Assembly (NCBI GenBank): GCA_046714175.1
Contig: JBKKBI010000045.1
Span: 1-64,000, forward strand
Length of the DNA: 64,000 bases
Reading direction: 5' to 3'
Origin: UBA11373 sp046714175
GTDB taxonomy: Bacteria; Actinomycetota; Acidimicrobiia; Spongiisociales; UBA11373
The translations under genes and the position numbers were made by a program. Below the pieces are notes generated by a model that saw nothing but the letters and a program-made list of their open reading frames with translations, was not told the origin of the DNA and ran no database searches. Below are positions 32,926 to 41,181 of the stretch, one piece after another. How positions within the stretch are numbered: position 1 is the stretch's first letter; each line of letters starts with the position of its first letter.

Positions 32926-33733
32926 ATACGACCCCGAACTGATCTTCGACCTCGTCGCCGGAGACCTGCCTCCGGCCGAGGCCGCCGCGCTCGAGGCTCG
33001 GATCGCCGCCGACCCCAAGGCCGCCGCCGAGTTGCTCGCACAGCGAGCAACGCTCTCCGCGCTGCGTCAGGCGACTCCGGCGCGACTGACCGCGGCCGAG
33101 CGCACGACCCTGCACGCTGCCGTCGCCAGCCGCCTGGGGCTCGAGCCGGGACAGGCGCCGGTCGCCCGGACCAGGCGCGCCGTCCCCTGGGGCGCGATCG
33201 CCGTGGCGGCCTCCGCCATAGTCGCCATCGTGGCCGTGGCTCCGATGATGAGTCTGCTCGACCGAGGATCGGACGACGCCCTCACTGCGGCCGACGGCGC
33301 TGCCACCACTACTCAGGCAGGAGCGGCCGAGTTCGACGCCAGCACCGGTGGCGAGGCTCCCGCGATGGCTGACACCGCCACCGTGGAGACGACGGCCACC
33401 GGAACGGGCGGCCCAACCACGCTCGCCACCGCGCTGGCCGAGCGCGCCGGCGAACCGCCAGCAGTGGCCCAGGACCTCATGCTCCTCGCCGCCGACCCCG
33501 AGGCGGTACAGGTACTGGAGCAGCCGATCGACGAGGCGACCTTGTGCGTGGCCGAGGCGGAAACGTACTTCGGGTCCTTCGGTCTCACCTACTTCGAGTA
33601 TCCGATGGAGACCGAGGAGGCCGGCAAGTCGATCACCTTCCTGGTGTTCCACCTCGCCGCCCCCGACGGCACCACCGGGGCCTTGGTCGCCTTCGATCCG
33701 GCCGATTGCACGGTGCCGATACCCGTGCCGTAG
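32918..33733 (+). CDS. Membrane-anchored anti-sigma factor
   Basis: 271 residues from ATG 32918. An N-terminal cytoplasmic helical domain (REYDPELIFDLVAGDLPPAEAAALEARIAADP), one transmembrane helix (about 92-112, WGAIAVAASAIVAIVAV), an alanine/threonine-rich extracytoplasmic linker, and a folded C-terminal domain with two cysteines. The HxxxCxxC zinc motif of many anti-sigmas is absent. It overlaps the sigma gene, so it is inferred to hold that sigma at the membrane. Confidence 0.85.
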   Translation: MREYDPELIFDLVAGDLPPAEAAALEARIAADPKAAAELLAQRATLSALRQATPARLTAAERTTLHAAVASRLGLEPGQAPVARTRRAVPWGAIAVAASAIVAIVAVAPMMSLLDRGSDDALTAADGAATTTQAGAAEFDASTGGEAPAMADTATVETTATGTGGPTTLATALAERAGEPPAVAQDLMLLAADPEAVQVLEQPIDEATLCVAEAETYFGSFGLTYFEYPMETEEAGKSITFLVFHLAAPDGTTGALVAFDPADCTVPIPVP

Positions 33734-33760
33734 GAACGGAGCCGACAGCCGGCCTTCCCA

Positions 33761-33788
33761 GGTAACGGGTAACCGGCGACGGGTAACC
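33761..33788. repeat. 7-bp tandem array 7 (GGTAACC)
   Basis: GGTAACG, GGTAACC, GGCGACG, GGTAACC. The last unit contributes TAACC of the -10-like TAACCT for the gene at 33796. Confidence 0.75.
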
Positions 33789-33789
33789 T
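33784..33789 (+). promoter_or_regulatory. -10-like hexamer supplied by array 7
   Basis: TAACCT ends 6 nt before GTG 33796. Confidence 0.45.
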
Positions 33790-33795
33790 CTTTTC

Positions 33796-34131
33796 GTGCC
33801 CGAGGAAGCCGCCCCCCGCCCCGAACGCGATGACCTTCCGGTGCGCGTGGCCGACTTGCTCGAGCTGATCGCCACCCGGATCCGGGCCATGACCGTCGAT
33901 CGCATCGCCCGGGTGATCACCTTCGTCACCCTGGGTCTGGTGGCGCTCACTCTGGTCGGTCTGGCGTTCATCTTCTTCCTGGTGGGCCTATTCCGGATCG
34001 CCGACGGTCTGATCAGCAAGGTGTGCGATTGCGGCTATTCGATGGAGCTCGCCTACGCCGGGGTTGGGGGACTATTCCTGTTGCTCGGAGCGTTGTTGTG
34101 GCGCAATCGAGTCCGCCGCGAGGGTGCGTGA
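33796..34131 (+). CDS. Two-helix membrane protein
   Basis: 111 residues. A charged N-terminal amphipathic stretch (PVRVADLLELIATRIRAMTVDRIARV) precedes helix one (about 41-66), a loop with CDCGYS, and helix two (about 86-103) with a basic end. Unknown function; the architecture recalls holin-like or phage-shock-type small membrane proteins. It overlaps trxB by GTGA, so it is part of the thioredoxin operon. Confidence 0.7.
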   Translation: MPEEAAPRPERDDLPVRVADLLELIATRIRAMTVDRIARVITFVTLGLVALTLVGLAFIFFLVGLFRIADGLISKVCDCGYSMELAYAGVGGLFLLLGALLWRNRVRREGA

Positions 34132-35066
34132 AAGAACAAGTCGTAGTCATCGGATCTGGACCCGCAGGCCTCACCGCCGCGGTGTACGCCGCCCGGGCCG
34201 GGCTGGAGCCCCTGGTGATCGAGGGGATCGCCGCTGGTGGTCAACTGATGCTGACCACCGAGGTGGAGAACTATCCGGGCTACCCCGACGGCATCATGGG
34301 ACCGGAGATGATGGGGCTGTTCCGCAAGCAGGCGGAGCGCTTCGGCACCCGCTTTGTGACCAACGACGTGACCCGGGTCGACTTGTCGGCGCGCCCGTTC
34401 CGTATCTGGGTGGACGAGTCGGAATACCAAGCGGACGCCGTGATCATCTCCACCGGGGCCTCGGCGCAGTGGCTGGGGGTTCCCGGCGAGGAGAAGCTAC
34501 GCGGTCACGGGGTCAGCGCCTGCGCCACATGTGACGGCTTCTTCTTCAAGGACCGCGAGATCGTGGTCGTCGGGGGTGGAGACTCGGCCATGGAGGAAGC
34601 GCTCTTCCTCACCCGTTTCGCCACCCGGGTCACCGTGATCCATCGCCGCGGCGAATTCCGCGCCTCGAACATCATGGCCGAACGTGTGATGAACCACCCC
34701 AAGATCGCGATCCGGTGGAACACCGTCGTCGAGGAAATTCTCGGCGATGACTCGGTGACGGGGGTCCGGGTACGCGATGCCGTCACCGGCGCCGTCTCCG
34801 ACCATCCGGCCGAAGGGGTGTTCGTCGCCATCGGCCACACCCCCAATACGGGCCTGTTCGCCGGTCAGCTCGAACTGGACCCCCGCGGCTACCTGCTCAC
34901 ATTCAAAGGTACCGCGACTTCGGTCGCCGGGGTGTTCGGAGCCGGAGATGTCGTCGACTCGATCTACCGTCAGGCCATCACTGCAGCCGGAATGGGTTGC
35001 GAGGCCGCGATGGACGCCGAACGCTGGTTGGAGGACGAGGAGGCGGGTTTGGAGACCACGGAATGA
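34128..35066 (+). CDS. trxB: Thioredoxin reductase
   Basis: 312 residues. The FAD-binding VVVIGSGPAGLTAAVYAARAG, the redox pair C132/C135 in SACATCDGFFF, the NADPH-binding VVVGGGDSAMEEA with the HRR motif, and VFGAGDVVDSIYRQAITAAGMG are in the usual order. It passes electrons from NADPH to the TrxA encoded 73 nt downstream. GTG 34128 overlaps the stop of the preceding gene. Confidence 0.97.
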   Translation: MKEQVVVIGSGPAGLTAAVYAARAGLEPLVIEGIAAGGQLMLTTEVENYPGYPDGIMGPEMMGLFRKQAERFGTRFVTNDVTRVDLSARPFRIWVDESEYQADAVIISTGASAQWLGVPGEEKLRGHGVSACATCDGFFFKDREIVVVGGGDSAMEEALFLTRFATRVTVIHRRGEFRASNIMAERVMNHPKIAIRWNTVVEEILGDDSVTGVRVRDAVTGAVSDHPAEGVFVAIGHTPNTGLFAGQLELDPRGYLLTFKGTATSVAGVFGAGDVVDSIYRQAITAAGMGCEAAMDAERWLEDEEAGLETTE

Positions 35067-35139
35067 CCGCCGCGCCCTCGGCGTTCTAGCGCCGACGAAC
35101 TCGAATGGAGGATGGCCCCCTCAGGCGGCCACACGAAAG

Positions 35140-35466
35140 ATGTCAGACAACACCATTACCGCCACCGACCAGAACTTTGCCGAACTGATCGCCGGGGAAA
35201 CCCCGGTGCTGGTCGACTTCTGGGCGGAGTGGTGCGGTCCGTGCCGGATGATCGCCCCCATCGTGGAGGAGATCGCGGCCGAGTACACCGGGACCCTGCG
35301 GGTGGCGAAGCTCAACGTCGACGAGAACCCGCAGACGGCAGGCGCCTACGACGTCATGGGCATTCCGACCCTGATCGTGTATCAGAAGGGCGAGGTGCGC
35401 AAGCGGCTGGTGGGTGCCATGCCCAAACACAAAATGCTCGCCGAGCTCAGTTCCTTCATCGGCTGA
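35140..35466 (+). CDS. trxA: Thioredoxin
   Basis: 108 residues with WAEWCGPCRM (C32, C35), the cis-proline in MGIPTLIVYQKGE and the standard thioredoxin length. It follows trxB and precedes the cwlM-like gene, as in mycobacteria. The ATG has only a weak CGAAAG upstream. Confidence 0.97.
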   Translation: MSDNTITATDQNFAELIAGETPVLVDFWAEWCGPCRMIAPIVEEIAAEYTGTLRVAKLNVDENPQTAGAYDVMGIPTLIVYQKGEVRKRLVGAMPKHKMLAELSSFIG

Positions 35467-35516
35467 GTAGGCCCCCGCGGACGCACATCCTCCACGACCT
35501 GCGACCATTCCCCCCA

Positions 35517-36503
35517 ATGGCGCTTTACCGGACCGGCGATGCCGGCGAGCCGGTCCGGGACATTCAGGACCGGCTCCACGAACTCGGCTTTTCCACCGCA
35601 CCTGACCCCACGGCGGTGTTCGGCGAGGGCACCGCGTCGGCGGTAACTTCATTCCAGCGCTCGCGCCGCCTCCCCGCCGACGGATTGGTGGGCCGGGAGA
35701 CTTGGCGCACCATGGTCGACGCCGGGTTTCGCCTCGGGGACCGGCTCCTCTACAACCGCATGCCGATGTTGCACGGCGATGACGTCGCTGACATGCAGCG
35801 GCGACTCAACGCGCTCGGATTCGACGCCGGGCGAGTGGACGGGATCTTCGGGCCCGTCACTCTCGCCGCCGTCCTCGACTTCCAGCAGAACCGCCATATG
35901 GCTGAGGACGGGATCGTCGGGCCTGACGTGATCGAGGAACTCAATTCGATGTCCCGCGAAACGGAGAAAATGGGACGCCATCACGTCCGGGAGCGAGTCT
36001 GGCTGGCGGGCCTCCCCCCGAGCCTGGTGGGGCTGCGCGTCTTCCTCGATCCGTCCTGCCGCGACGAGCCCGAGGCTGCAGAGTCGTGGACCGCCGCCGG
36101 CGGGGCGGCGCTCACCGTGCGCGAGTCTGGCGGGCAGGCGTTTTTGGCGCGCTCCTCCGACACTCGTCCGGCGGAGCGCCTGCGCTCCCAGCAAGCCAAT
36201 GAACTCGCCCCCGATCTCATCATCGGGTTCTGCCACCCGGGAACGGACATCGCCGGGGTGTTCTATTTCGCCTCCGCACAAAGCCACAGTGAGGCTGGTG
36301 CTGCCATGGCAGCCGGGCTGGCGGGGCGGCTCGGGGTCAAGGCGGCCGGACGATCCACCCTCCTGTTGCGGGCCACCCGGGCGCCGGCGGTGATCGTGTC
36401 GCTCCCCCGCCTGGACTCGGCCCTGGGACGCAGCGTGGTGCGGGCGTTGGACGAATGGTTCGCGGAGAGGGACCGGTATGCGAGTCGATCGGCCGCCCGC
36501 TGA
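35517..36503 (+). CDS. cwlM: CwlM-like protein: two PG-binding domains and amidase fold
   Basis: 328 residues with no signal peptide. Two peptidoglycan-binding type 1 domains (about 10-70 and 85-145; VRDIQDRLHELGF and VADMQRRLNALGF) precede a domain of the N-acetylmuramoyl-L-alanine amidase 3 fold (about 172-320). In active amidases the first strand ends DPGHGG; here it reads LDPSCRDE, so the zinc-binding histidine is missing. Mycobacterial CwlM at this locus is a cytoplasmic regulator of MurA rather than a hydrolase. The same role is inferred. Confidence 0.85.
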   Translation: MALYRTGDAGEPVRDIQDRLHELGFSTAPDPTAVFGEGTASAVTSFQRSRRLPADGLVGRETWRTMVDAGFRLGDRLLYNRMPMLHGDDVADMQRRLNALGFDAGRVDGIFGPVTLAAVLDFQQNRHMAEDGIVGPDVIEELNSMSRETEKMGRHHVRERVWLAGLPPSLVGLRVFLDPSCRDEPEAAESWTAAGGAALTVRESGGQAFLARSSDTRPAERLRSQQANELAPDLIIGFCHPGTDIAGVFYFASAQSHSEAGAAMAAGLAGRLGVKAAGRSTLLLRATRAPAVIVSLPRLDSALGRSVVRALDEWFAERDRYASRSAAR

Positions 36504-36546
36504 TCGAGCGATCCGCTCCGCGCCGCTAAGGCGAAAACCCCATCGA

Positions 36547-37413
36547 TCACTTGCCGAGAAGGCTGCGATAGATCCGCTCCAAATCATCCAATGAGCCGAA
36601 CCGGATCGTCATCCGTCCGCCCCCACGGCGGGCGTACTCGATGCGGACCGGAGTCCCGAGCCGTTCTCCGAGTCGCTCCTCGAGGGCGATGATCTGGGCG
36701 GCGCGATCCTGCTTCGCCTTCGAGGGCTTCTTCTTCACCTCGGGTTCGCTGCCCTGGCGCGCCCGCACCGCCTCTTCCACCTGACGGACCGACCATCCTT
36801 CGGTGGCGGCCTTGTTGGCGATCCGCACCGCGTACGCGGTGTCCTCGGTACCCAGCAGAGCCCGGGCAGCGCCGGCGCTGATCTTGTTGGCCAAGAGCAG
36901 GGCCTGGATCGCCCCGGGCAAACCGAGCAGCCGCACGCTATTCGTCACCGCACTTCGACTCTTTCCAACCCGCGCCGCCACCTGTTCATGGCTTAGCCCA
37001 AAATCTTCCATGAGCGTCCGGTAGGCGCCGGCTTCCTCGAGGGGGTCGAGGTCCTCACGCTGCACATTCTCCACCACCGCCTCGACCAGGCGGCCCTGAT
37101 CGTCACCGTCCCGAATCATGGCCGGGATCTCGACCAGACCGGCCATGCGGGCCGCCCGCAATCTGCGCTCTCCGGCCACTAGGACGTGGCGGCCGTTGCT
37201 GCCGGCGGGTCGAACCACGATTGGTTGTAAGACACCGACTTCCTTGATCGAGTCGGCGAGACCCTGCAGTGGTTCGGTGTCGAAACGGTCCCGGGGTTGG
37301 CGGGGATTCGGATCGACGGCATCGACCGGGATCATTGCGAAGCCCTCGGTGGGTCTCCCCGTCGCCAGTAGGGCGTCGAGACCCCGACCCAGACCCGACT
37401 TACGCGCGCCCAT
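36547..37413 (-). CDS. parB: Chromosome-partitioning protein ParB
   Basis: 288 residues. The N-terminal tail SGLGRGLDALL contacts ParA. The CTP-binding ParB domain (IPVDAVDPNPRQPRDRFD...VLVAGERRLRAARMAGL), the helix-turn-helix (LSHEQVAARVGKSRSAVTNSVRLL) and the C-terminal dimerisation domain follow. ATG 37413 has AGGAGGAG upstream and lies inside the end of parA (14-nt overlap). Two parS sites lie 1.5 kb away. Confidence 0.97.
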   Translation of the reverse strand: MGARKSGLGRGLDALLATGRPTEGFAMIPVDAVDPNPRQPRDRFDTEPLQGLADSIKEVGVLQPIVVRPAGSNGRHVLVAGERRLRAARMAGLVEIPAMIRDGDDQGRLVEAVVENVQREDLDPLEEAGAYRTLMEDFGLSHEQVAARVGKSRSAVTNSVRLLGLPGAIQALLLANKISAGAARALLGTEDTAYAVRIANKAATEGWSVRQVEEAVRARQGSEPEVKKKPSKAKQDRAAQIIALEERLGERLGTPVRIEYARRGGGRMTIRFGSLDDLERIYRSLLGK

Positions 37414-38191
37414 GTCTCCTCCTGAATTCGTCGGCGAGCGACCGGTAGGCCTTGGCCCCGATGCTCTTGGGATCGAACGACTCGATGGGTTCGCCAAAGG
37501 ACGGTGCCTCGGCGAGTCGCACTACGCGTGGAATTACAGTATCGTAAGTAGTCTTACCGAAGTGGTCCCGAACCTGGGCTGTCACCTCGGCCGCCAGGGT
37601 CGTCCGGCGGTCGTACATGGTTATGACCGCGCCCTCTATCTTGAGTTGAGGGTTAAGGTTGGTCTGTATTGCCTGGATGCTGCGCAGTAGTTGCGTCAAG
37701 CCCTCGAGCGCGTAGTACTCGGCCTGAATCGGAATCAGCACCTCATTGGCTGCGGTGAGGGCGTTGACCGTGATCAACCCCAGGCTGGGAGGGCAGTCGA
37801 TGAACACCGTGGTGAACTTCTCCTGCATCTTGTCCACCGCGGCGGCGAGCACCCGCTCCCGGGAGTATCGCGCCACGAGCTCGATCTCGGCCGCGGCCAG
37901 GTCGATCGAGGACGGGATCACGAACAGACCCTTGGTTCCGGTGGGGAGCACCACCTCGTCGAGGGGCCGATCACCCATGAACACGTCGTAGATCGAGTGC
38001 TGCACGGTGCGCCGATCTACTCCCAGGCCGCTGGTGGCATTCGCCTGGGGGTCGGTGTCGATCACCAGCACCCGCTCCCCCTTGGCAACCAGGGCAGCAG
38101 CAAGATTCACGGTCGTCGTGGACTTGCCGACACCACCCTTTTGGTTGGCGACGGCCACCACGACGCCGTGGGAGCGCGTCGTCTTATTCAC
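37400..38191 (-). CDS. parA: Chromosome-partitioning ATPase ParA
   Basis: 263 residues. The deviant Walker A VANQKGGVGKSTTTVN, the FIDCPPSLGLITVNAL switch and VITMYDRRTTL are canonical for ParA/Soj. It drives ParB-parS segregation. GTG 38191 overlaps the end of rsmG by 8 nt. A TATCAT hexamer lies 8 nt upstream inside rsmG and may give an internal promoter. Confidence 0.97.
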   Translation of the reverse strand: MNKTTRSHGVVVAVANQKGGVGKSTTTVNLAAALVAKGERVLVIDTDPQANATSGLGVDRRTVQHSIYDVFMGDRPLDEVVLPTGTKGLFVIPSSIDLAAAEIELVARYSRERVLAAAVDKMQEKFTTVFIDCPPSLGLITVNALTAANEVLIPIQAEYYALEGLTQLLRSIQAIQTNLNPQLKIEGAVITMYDRRTTLAAEVTAQVRDHFGKTTYDTVIPRVVRLAEAPSFGEPIESFDPKSIGAKAYRSLADEFRRRHGRA

Positions 38192-38828
38192 CAGCGCGCA
38201 TGATAAGGAGCCAGGCCGGACCGTCAAGGATTCCGGGTGGTACTTCGGTCACCTTCATCCCCAAACCGAGTGCCTCCCCCACTCCGACCAGGTCCCGGGT
38301 GCGATCGGGGGGCTCGGGCCGGCGACTGAGGCCGAGAACTGCGGCGCCGTCGGGGGTGAGGAGTCGGGCCGCCAATCCTACCGCCTCCGGTGCCCGCACC
38401 GACCCCCGGAAGGCGAGGCCCTGCCACTCATCGGCGACATCGAACACGTCGCCTTGGGCGACATGGACGTTGTCCAGACCGAGCACTTGGACTGCGCGCG
38501 TCAGGAGCCGGATCCTCCGCCCGCCCCGATCCAGCAATGTGACTGCAGTTCCCGGCCACAGAATGGCCAGCGGAACTCCGGGAAGGCCGACGCCGCTGCC
38601 GACGTCTAGAAGTTCTGCAGGGGGAGTGGGCCAGGCGGCGGCAAAGCTCAGCGCGTCGCCGATGTGCCGTCCCCAGATCCGAGGCGACTCCCGCGGGCCG
38701 AGGCCCCCGGCCGGAATCGCCTCGGCGATCAACCACGAGGCGAACTGCTCCAAGCGCACGGACCGTGCCGAATCGAGTGGATACCCCGCCCACGCCGCGG
38801 CGTTGGCGGCGAGATCGGGGGAGTCCAT
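38184..38828 (-). CDS. rsmG: 16S rRNA (guanine527-N7)-methyltransferase
   Basis: 214 residues. The GidB/RsmG class I methyltransferase has LDVGSGVGLPGVPLAI as its SAM loop, VTLLDRGGRRIRLLTRAVQVLGL, and GLAFRGSVRAPEAVGLAARLL with the GxxR motif modified. It methylates G527 in the 530 loop of 16S rRNA. ATG 38828 follows TAACCT by 6 nt, and that hexamer comes from the adjacent 7-bp array. Confidence 0.94.
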   Translation of the reverse strand: MDSPDLAANAAAWAGYPLDSARSVRLEQFASWLIAEAIPAGGLGPRESPRIWGRHIGDALSFAAAWPTPPAELLDVGSGVGLPGVPLAILWPGTAVTLLDRGGRRIRLLTRAVQVLGLDNVHVAQGDVFDVADEWQGLAFRGSVRAPEAVGLAARLLTPDGAAVLGLSRRPEPPDRTRDLVGVGEALGLGMKVTEVPPGILDGPAWLLIMRAGE

Positions 38829-38834
38829 CTGCGG

Positions 38835-38840
38835 AGGTTA
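38835..38840 (-). promoter_or_regulatory. -10-like hexamer, leaderless rsmG
   Basis: TAACCT on the minus strand ends 6 nt before ATG 38828 and overlaps the first unit of array 8. Confidence 0.45.
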
Positions 38841-38937
38841 CCGGAACCCGGAGACCGGAAACCGGAGACCGGAAACGGAAACCGGAGACCGGAAGGACGG
38901 GAAGGAAGGGAAGGACGGAAACCGGAGACCGGTAACC
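38836..38937. repeat. 7-bp tandem array 8 (GGAGACC/GGAAACC)
   Basis: GGTTACC, GGAACCC, GGAGACC, GGAAACC, GGAGACC, GGAAACG and further, with an irregular GGGAAGG core, ending GGAAACC, GGAGACC, GGTAACC. It fills the space between rsmG and the parS sites. Confidence 0.9.
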
Positions 38938-38940
38938 GCT

Positions 38941-38958
38941 ACGTTTCACGTGAAACGT
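38941..38958. other. parS site 1
   Basis: GTTTCACGTGAAAC at 38943-38956 inside an 18-bp perfect palindrome. This is the consensus ParB-binding centromere site. Confidence 0.95.
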
Positions 38959-38978
38959 GGTCGGCTCCGACCCCAGCC

Positions 38979-38994
38979 CGTTTCACGTGAAACG
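38979..38994. other. parS site 2
   Basis: CGTTTCACGTGAAACG, a second perfect parS, 37 bp from the first measured centre to centre. Confidence 0.95.
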
Positions 38995-39020
38995 CCGGTG
39001 TGGTTCATATGTGCCACAAA

Positions 39021-39052
39021 CAGAGTGCCGACCCTTGCGGGCCGGCACTCTG
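39021..39052. terminator. Hairpin downstream of jag
   Basis: Stem CAGAGTGCCG/CGGCACTCTG with an inner CCC/GGG pairing. It lies past the end of the rpmH-to-jag operon. No T-tract. Confidence 0.5.
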
Positions 39053-39060
39053 GTCGGGAA

Positions 39061-39088
39061 GCGGGTAGCGGGTCGCGGGTCGCGGGGT
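39061..39088. repeat. 7-bp tandem array 9 (GCGGGTC)
   Basis: GCGGGTA, GCGGGTC, GCGGGTC, GCGGGGT. It ends 7 nt before the stop codon of jag. Confidence 0.7.
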
Positions 39089-39095
39089 GGCGTCC

Positions 39096-39971
39096 CTACT
39101 CCGCAGCAATCACCACCGAGCGACGGGGCTCCTCGCCTTCGCTGAAGGAGCGTACGCCGTCGATCTCGGCCACGGTGTCGTGAACCACCTTGCGGTCGGC
39201 GGCATTCATCGCCTCGAGCATCACCTCGCCACCCTCGGCCTTGATCCGCTCGGCGAGCCGGGTGGTATAGATCCGGAGCGCCTCCCGGCGCCGCTCGGTG
39301 TAGCCGGCGATGTCGAGTCGGATCTTGGCCCCGTCCATCGTCTTGCGCTGGACGATGGTGCGACACAGCTCGAGAACCGCCTGGACTATGGCCCCCTTCG
39401 GTCCCACGAGGGCCTCGGTCTGCTCTCCGACGACTGCGATGTTGATCACCCCGTCCTCGATCCGCTCCTGAACCTCGCCCTCCAGGCCGAACGCGGCCAG
39501 GAGGCCTTCGAGGAACCTCCGGATGTCGGCCGATTGGTCCGGGATCGGGGTCTCCTCGCGGTCATCGTCTTCTCGGGCCGGGCGTTCCCGTGCCGGTGGG
39601 CGTTCGCTGCCCCGTCCCGGGGCGGTCCGGGCTCGCGATGAGGGTCGGGGACCAGAATTACGCGGTTGTGATTCGCGACTGGGCTGCTTAGGGGTTTCCG
39701 GGCGAGGAGTCTCGGCGGTCTTGGACCCCCGAGTCCCGCCGCCGTTACGCCCGCCGCGCCGGTTACGGCCCCCGTCGCGGCCGGATCGCTCCTTGCGCTT
39801 TACCCGAACTAGGGCATCTTGGCCACCGAGACCAAGAAAGCCCCGTTGCGGCTCCTGTATGACCTCGACATCGGCCTCATCGGCCGAGGTGAGGCCGAGT
39901 TCCGCCAGGGCAGCCTCGACAGCCTTCTCCACGCTCGGCCCCTGGACCTCGACCCATTCGAACGACGCCAT
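39096..39971 (-). CDS. khpB: Jag/KhpB RNA-binding protein
   Basis: 291 residues. The Jag N-terminal domain (WVEVQGPSVEKAVEAALAELGL, with the GFLGLGG loop) is followed by an unusually long arginine/proline/glycine-rich linker (about 58-145). A KH domain (GLEGEVQERIEDGVINIAVVGEQTEALVGPKGAIVQAVLEL) and an R3H domain with DRKVVHD end the protein. It binds RNA and affects cell division and envelope synthesis. The ATG is 2 nt after the yidC stop. Confidence 0.94.
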   Translation of the reverse strand: MASFEWVEVQGPSVEKAVEAALAELGLTSADEADVEVIQEPQRGFLGLGGQDALVRVKRKERSGRDGGRNRRGGRNGGGTRGSKTAETPRPETPKQPSRESQPRNSGPRPSSRARTAPGRGSERPPARERPAREDDDREETPIPDQSADIRRFLEGLLAAFGLEGEVQERIEDGVINIAVVGEQTEALVGPKGAIVQAVLELCRTIVQRKTMDGAKIRLDIAGYTERRREALRIYTTRLAERIKAEGGEVMLEAMNAADRKVVHDTVAEIDGVRSFSEGEEPRRSVVIAAE

Positions 39972-39973
39972 CG

Positions 39974-40858
39974 CTAGTTCCTCCTCCGCTTCTTCCCCCG
40001 CTTCTTGGAGCCCTGGGGCCGGCGGGTCGACGGTGCAGTCGAGGCCGCTGGGGTATCCCCCGAGCCGGTGAGTCGCGGTGCCTGTGACGAACTGCCCTTG
40101 GGCTTCTCCTTGGGGGCAGCATCCCGCCGCTTGCCGTCCAGACCGAGAATCAGCGCTTGCTGACCGATCCGGAAGAGCTGGCTGGCGGCGAAGTAGACCA
40201 CCAGTCCGGCGGGAAGATTGAACGAGATGAAACCGAAGAAGAACGGGAAGATCTTCATCACCGCCTGCCCGGGGGCGGGGGGCTGGCCGGGCGGTTGCTT
40301 GGCCATGGTCTGCTTTTGCTGCCAGTAGGCGGTGAACACGACCACGGCGATGGTCAGCAAGTAAGGGATGGCCTTGATCACAGATCCATCGAATGATTCG
40401 CTGCTGCTCAGGGACTGACTGGGCGATACCGAGAGGTTCATCCAGAAGAAAGTGAGGCCCCGACCCGCCTCCAGAGCTGCCTCCAGGGCGCCGCCCTCGG
40501 TGGCGTAGTTGATGGGGTTGCGCAACACGTTGAACAGGGCGAACCACACCGGCATCTGGAGGATCAGAGGCAGGCATCCGGCGGCGGGATTGACTCCCCG
40601 CTCCTTGTACAAGGCCATCATTGCCTGCTGTTGAGCGGGCTTGTCGGTCTTGAATTCCTTTTGAATTCGCTTGATTTCGGGCTGAATCTCCTGCATCGCC
40701 TTCATCGAGCGGGTCTGCTTGAGGGTGAGCGGGAACAGCACCACCCCGATGGCGATGGTGAGCAGGATGATCGCCACCCCGAGGTTGGGGATCATCTCGT
40801 AGAAGAAACTCAGGGTGGCGCCGAGGAGGTCCTGGAGCCCGTTCCACAACGACGACAT
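39974..40858 (-). CDS. yidC: Membrane protein insertase YidC
   Basis: 294 residues. It is the short Gram-positive-type YidC without the large periplasmic domain. Helix one is followed by the cytoplasmic hairpin (QTRSMKAMQEIQPEIKRIQKEF), then LPLILQMPVWFALFNVLRNP, two more helices and FFFGFISFNLPAGLVVYFAASQLF. A long basic, proline/serine-rich tail binds ribosomes. ATG 40858 has GGAGGT upstream and overlaps the yidD stop (ATGA). Confidence 0.95.
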   Translation of the reverse strand: MSSLWNGLQDLLGATLSFFYEMIPNLGVAIILLTIAIGVVLFPLTLKQTRSMKAMQEIQPEIKRIQKEFKTDKPAQQQAMMALYKERGVNPAAGCLPLILQMPVWFALFNVLRNPINYATEGGALEAALEAGRGLTFFWMNLSVSPSQSLSSSESFDGSVIKAIPYLLTIAVVVFTAYWQQKQTMAKQPPGQPPAPGQAVMKIFPFFFGFISFNLPAGLVVYFAASQLFRIGQQALILGLDGKRRDAAPKEKPKGSSSQAPRLTGSGDTPAASTAPSTRRPQGSKKRGKKRRRN

Positions 40859-41181
40859 CAATTGACCTCCGTATCGAAGACCTGGCGGCGCGGTACTGGG
40901 TCGCTACCCCCGTCCCGCCATGGATGACACCGGCCCACCCGACGAATCCCCATCCAGGTGCCCCGAAGGGCTCCCCATTCGTCGATGGCCTCAAAGGCAT
41001 ATTGGGAGCAGGAAGGCAGGTAGCGACATCGGGTCCCCAGCAGCGGAGAGACAACGGCCCGATAGCCGAGGATCAGGCGCTGCAGCCACCAACCGGGTTG
41101 CCAAGGCCGGGCGCGACCGGCCAAGGCGCTGCCGGGGGCGGCGCCATCGGCCTGTCGCCGCTTGCTGTCGTGCACACTCAC
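40858..41181 (-). CDS. yidD: Membrane protein insertion efficiency factor YidD
   Basis: 107 residues. The DUF37 core LILGYRAVVSPLLGTRCRYLPSCSQYAFEAIDEWG...GIRRVGRCHPW is complete with its three cysteines. GTG 41181 overlaps the rnpA stop (GTGA), preferred over ATG 41208 within rnpA. It sits between rnpA and yidC as in most bacteria. Confidence 0.94.
   Translation of the reverse strand: MSVHDSKRRQADGAAPGSALAGRARPWQPGWWLQRLILGYRAVVSPLLGTRCRYLPSCSQYAFEAIDEWGALRGTWMGIRRVGRCHPWRDGGSDPVPRRQVFDTEVN

Noticed and set aside
36504..36546. Possible 7-bp array between cwlM and parB (GATCGAG, CGATCCG, CTCCGCG)
   Set aside because: The similarity between units is too weak to separate from chance.
39972..41054. 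Long open frame upstream of and in frame with jag
   Set aside because: It is antisense-phase shadow of yidC and yidD in GC-rich DNA. The Jag N-terminus and its ATG at 39971 define the real start.
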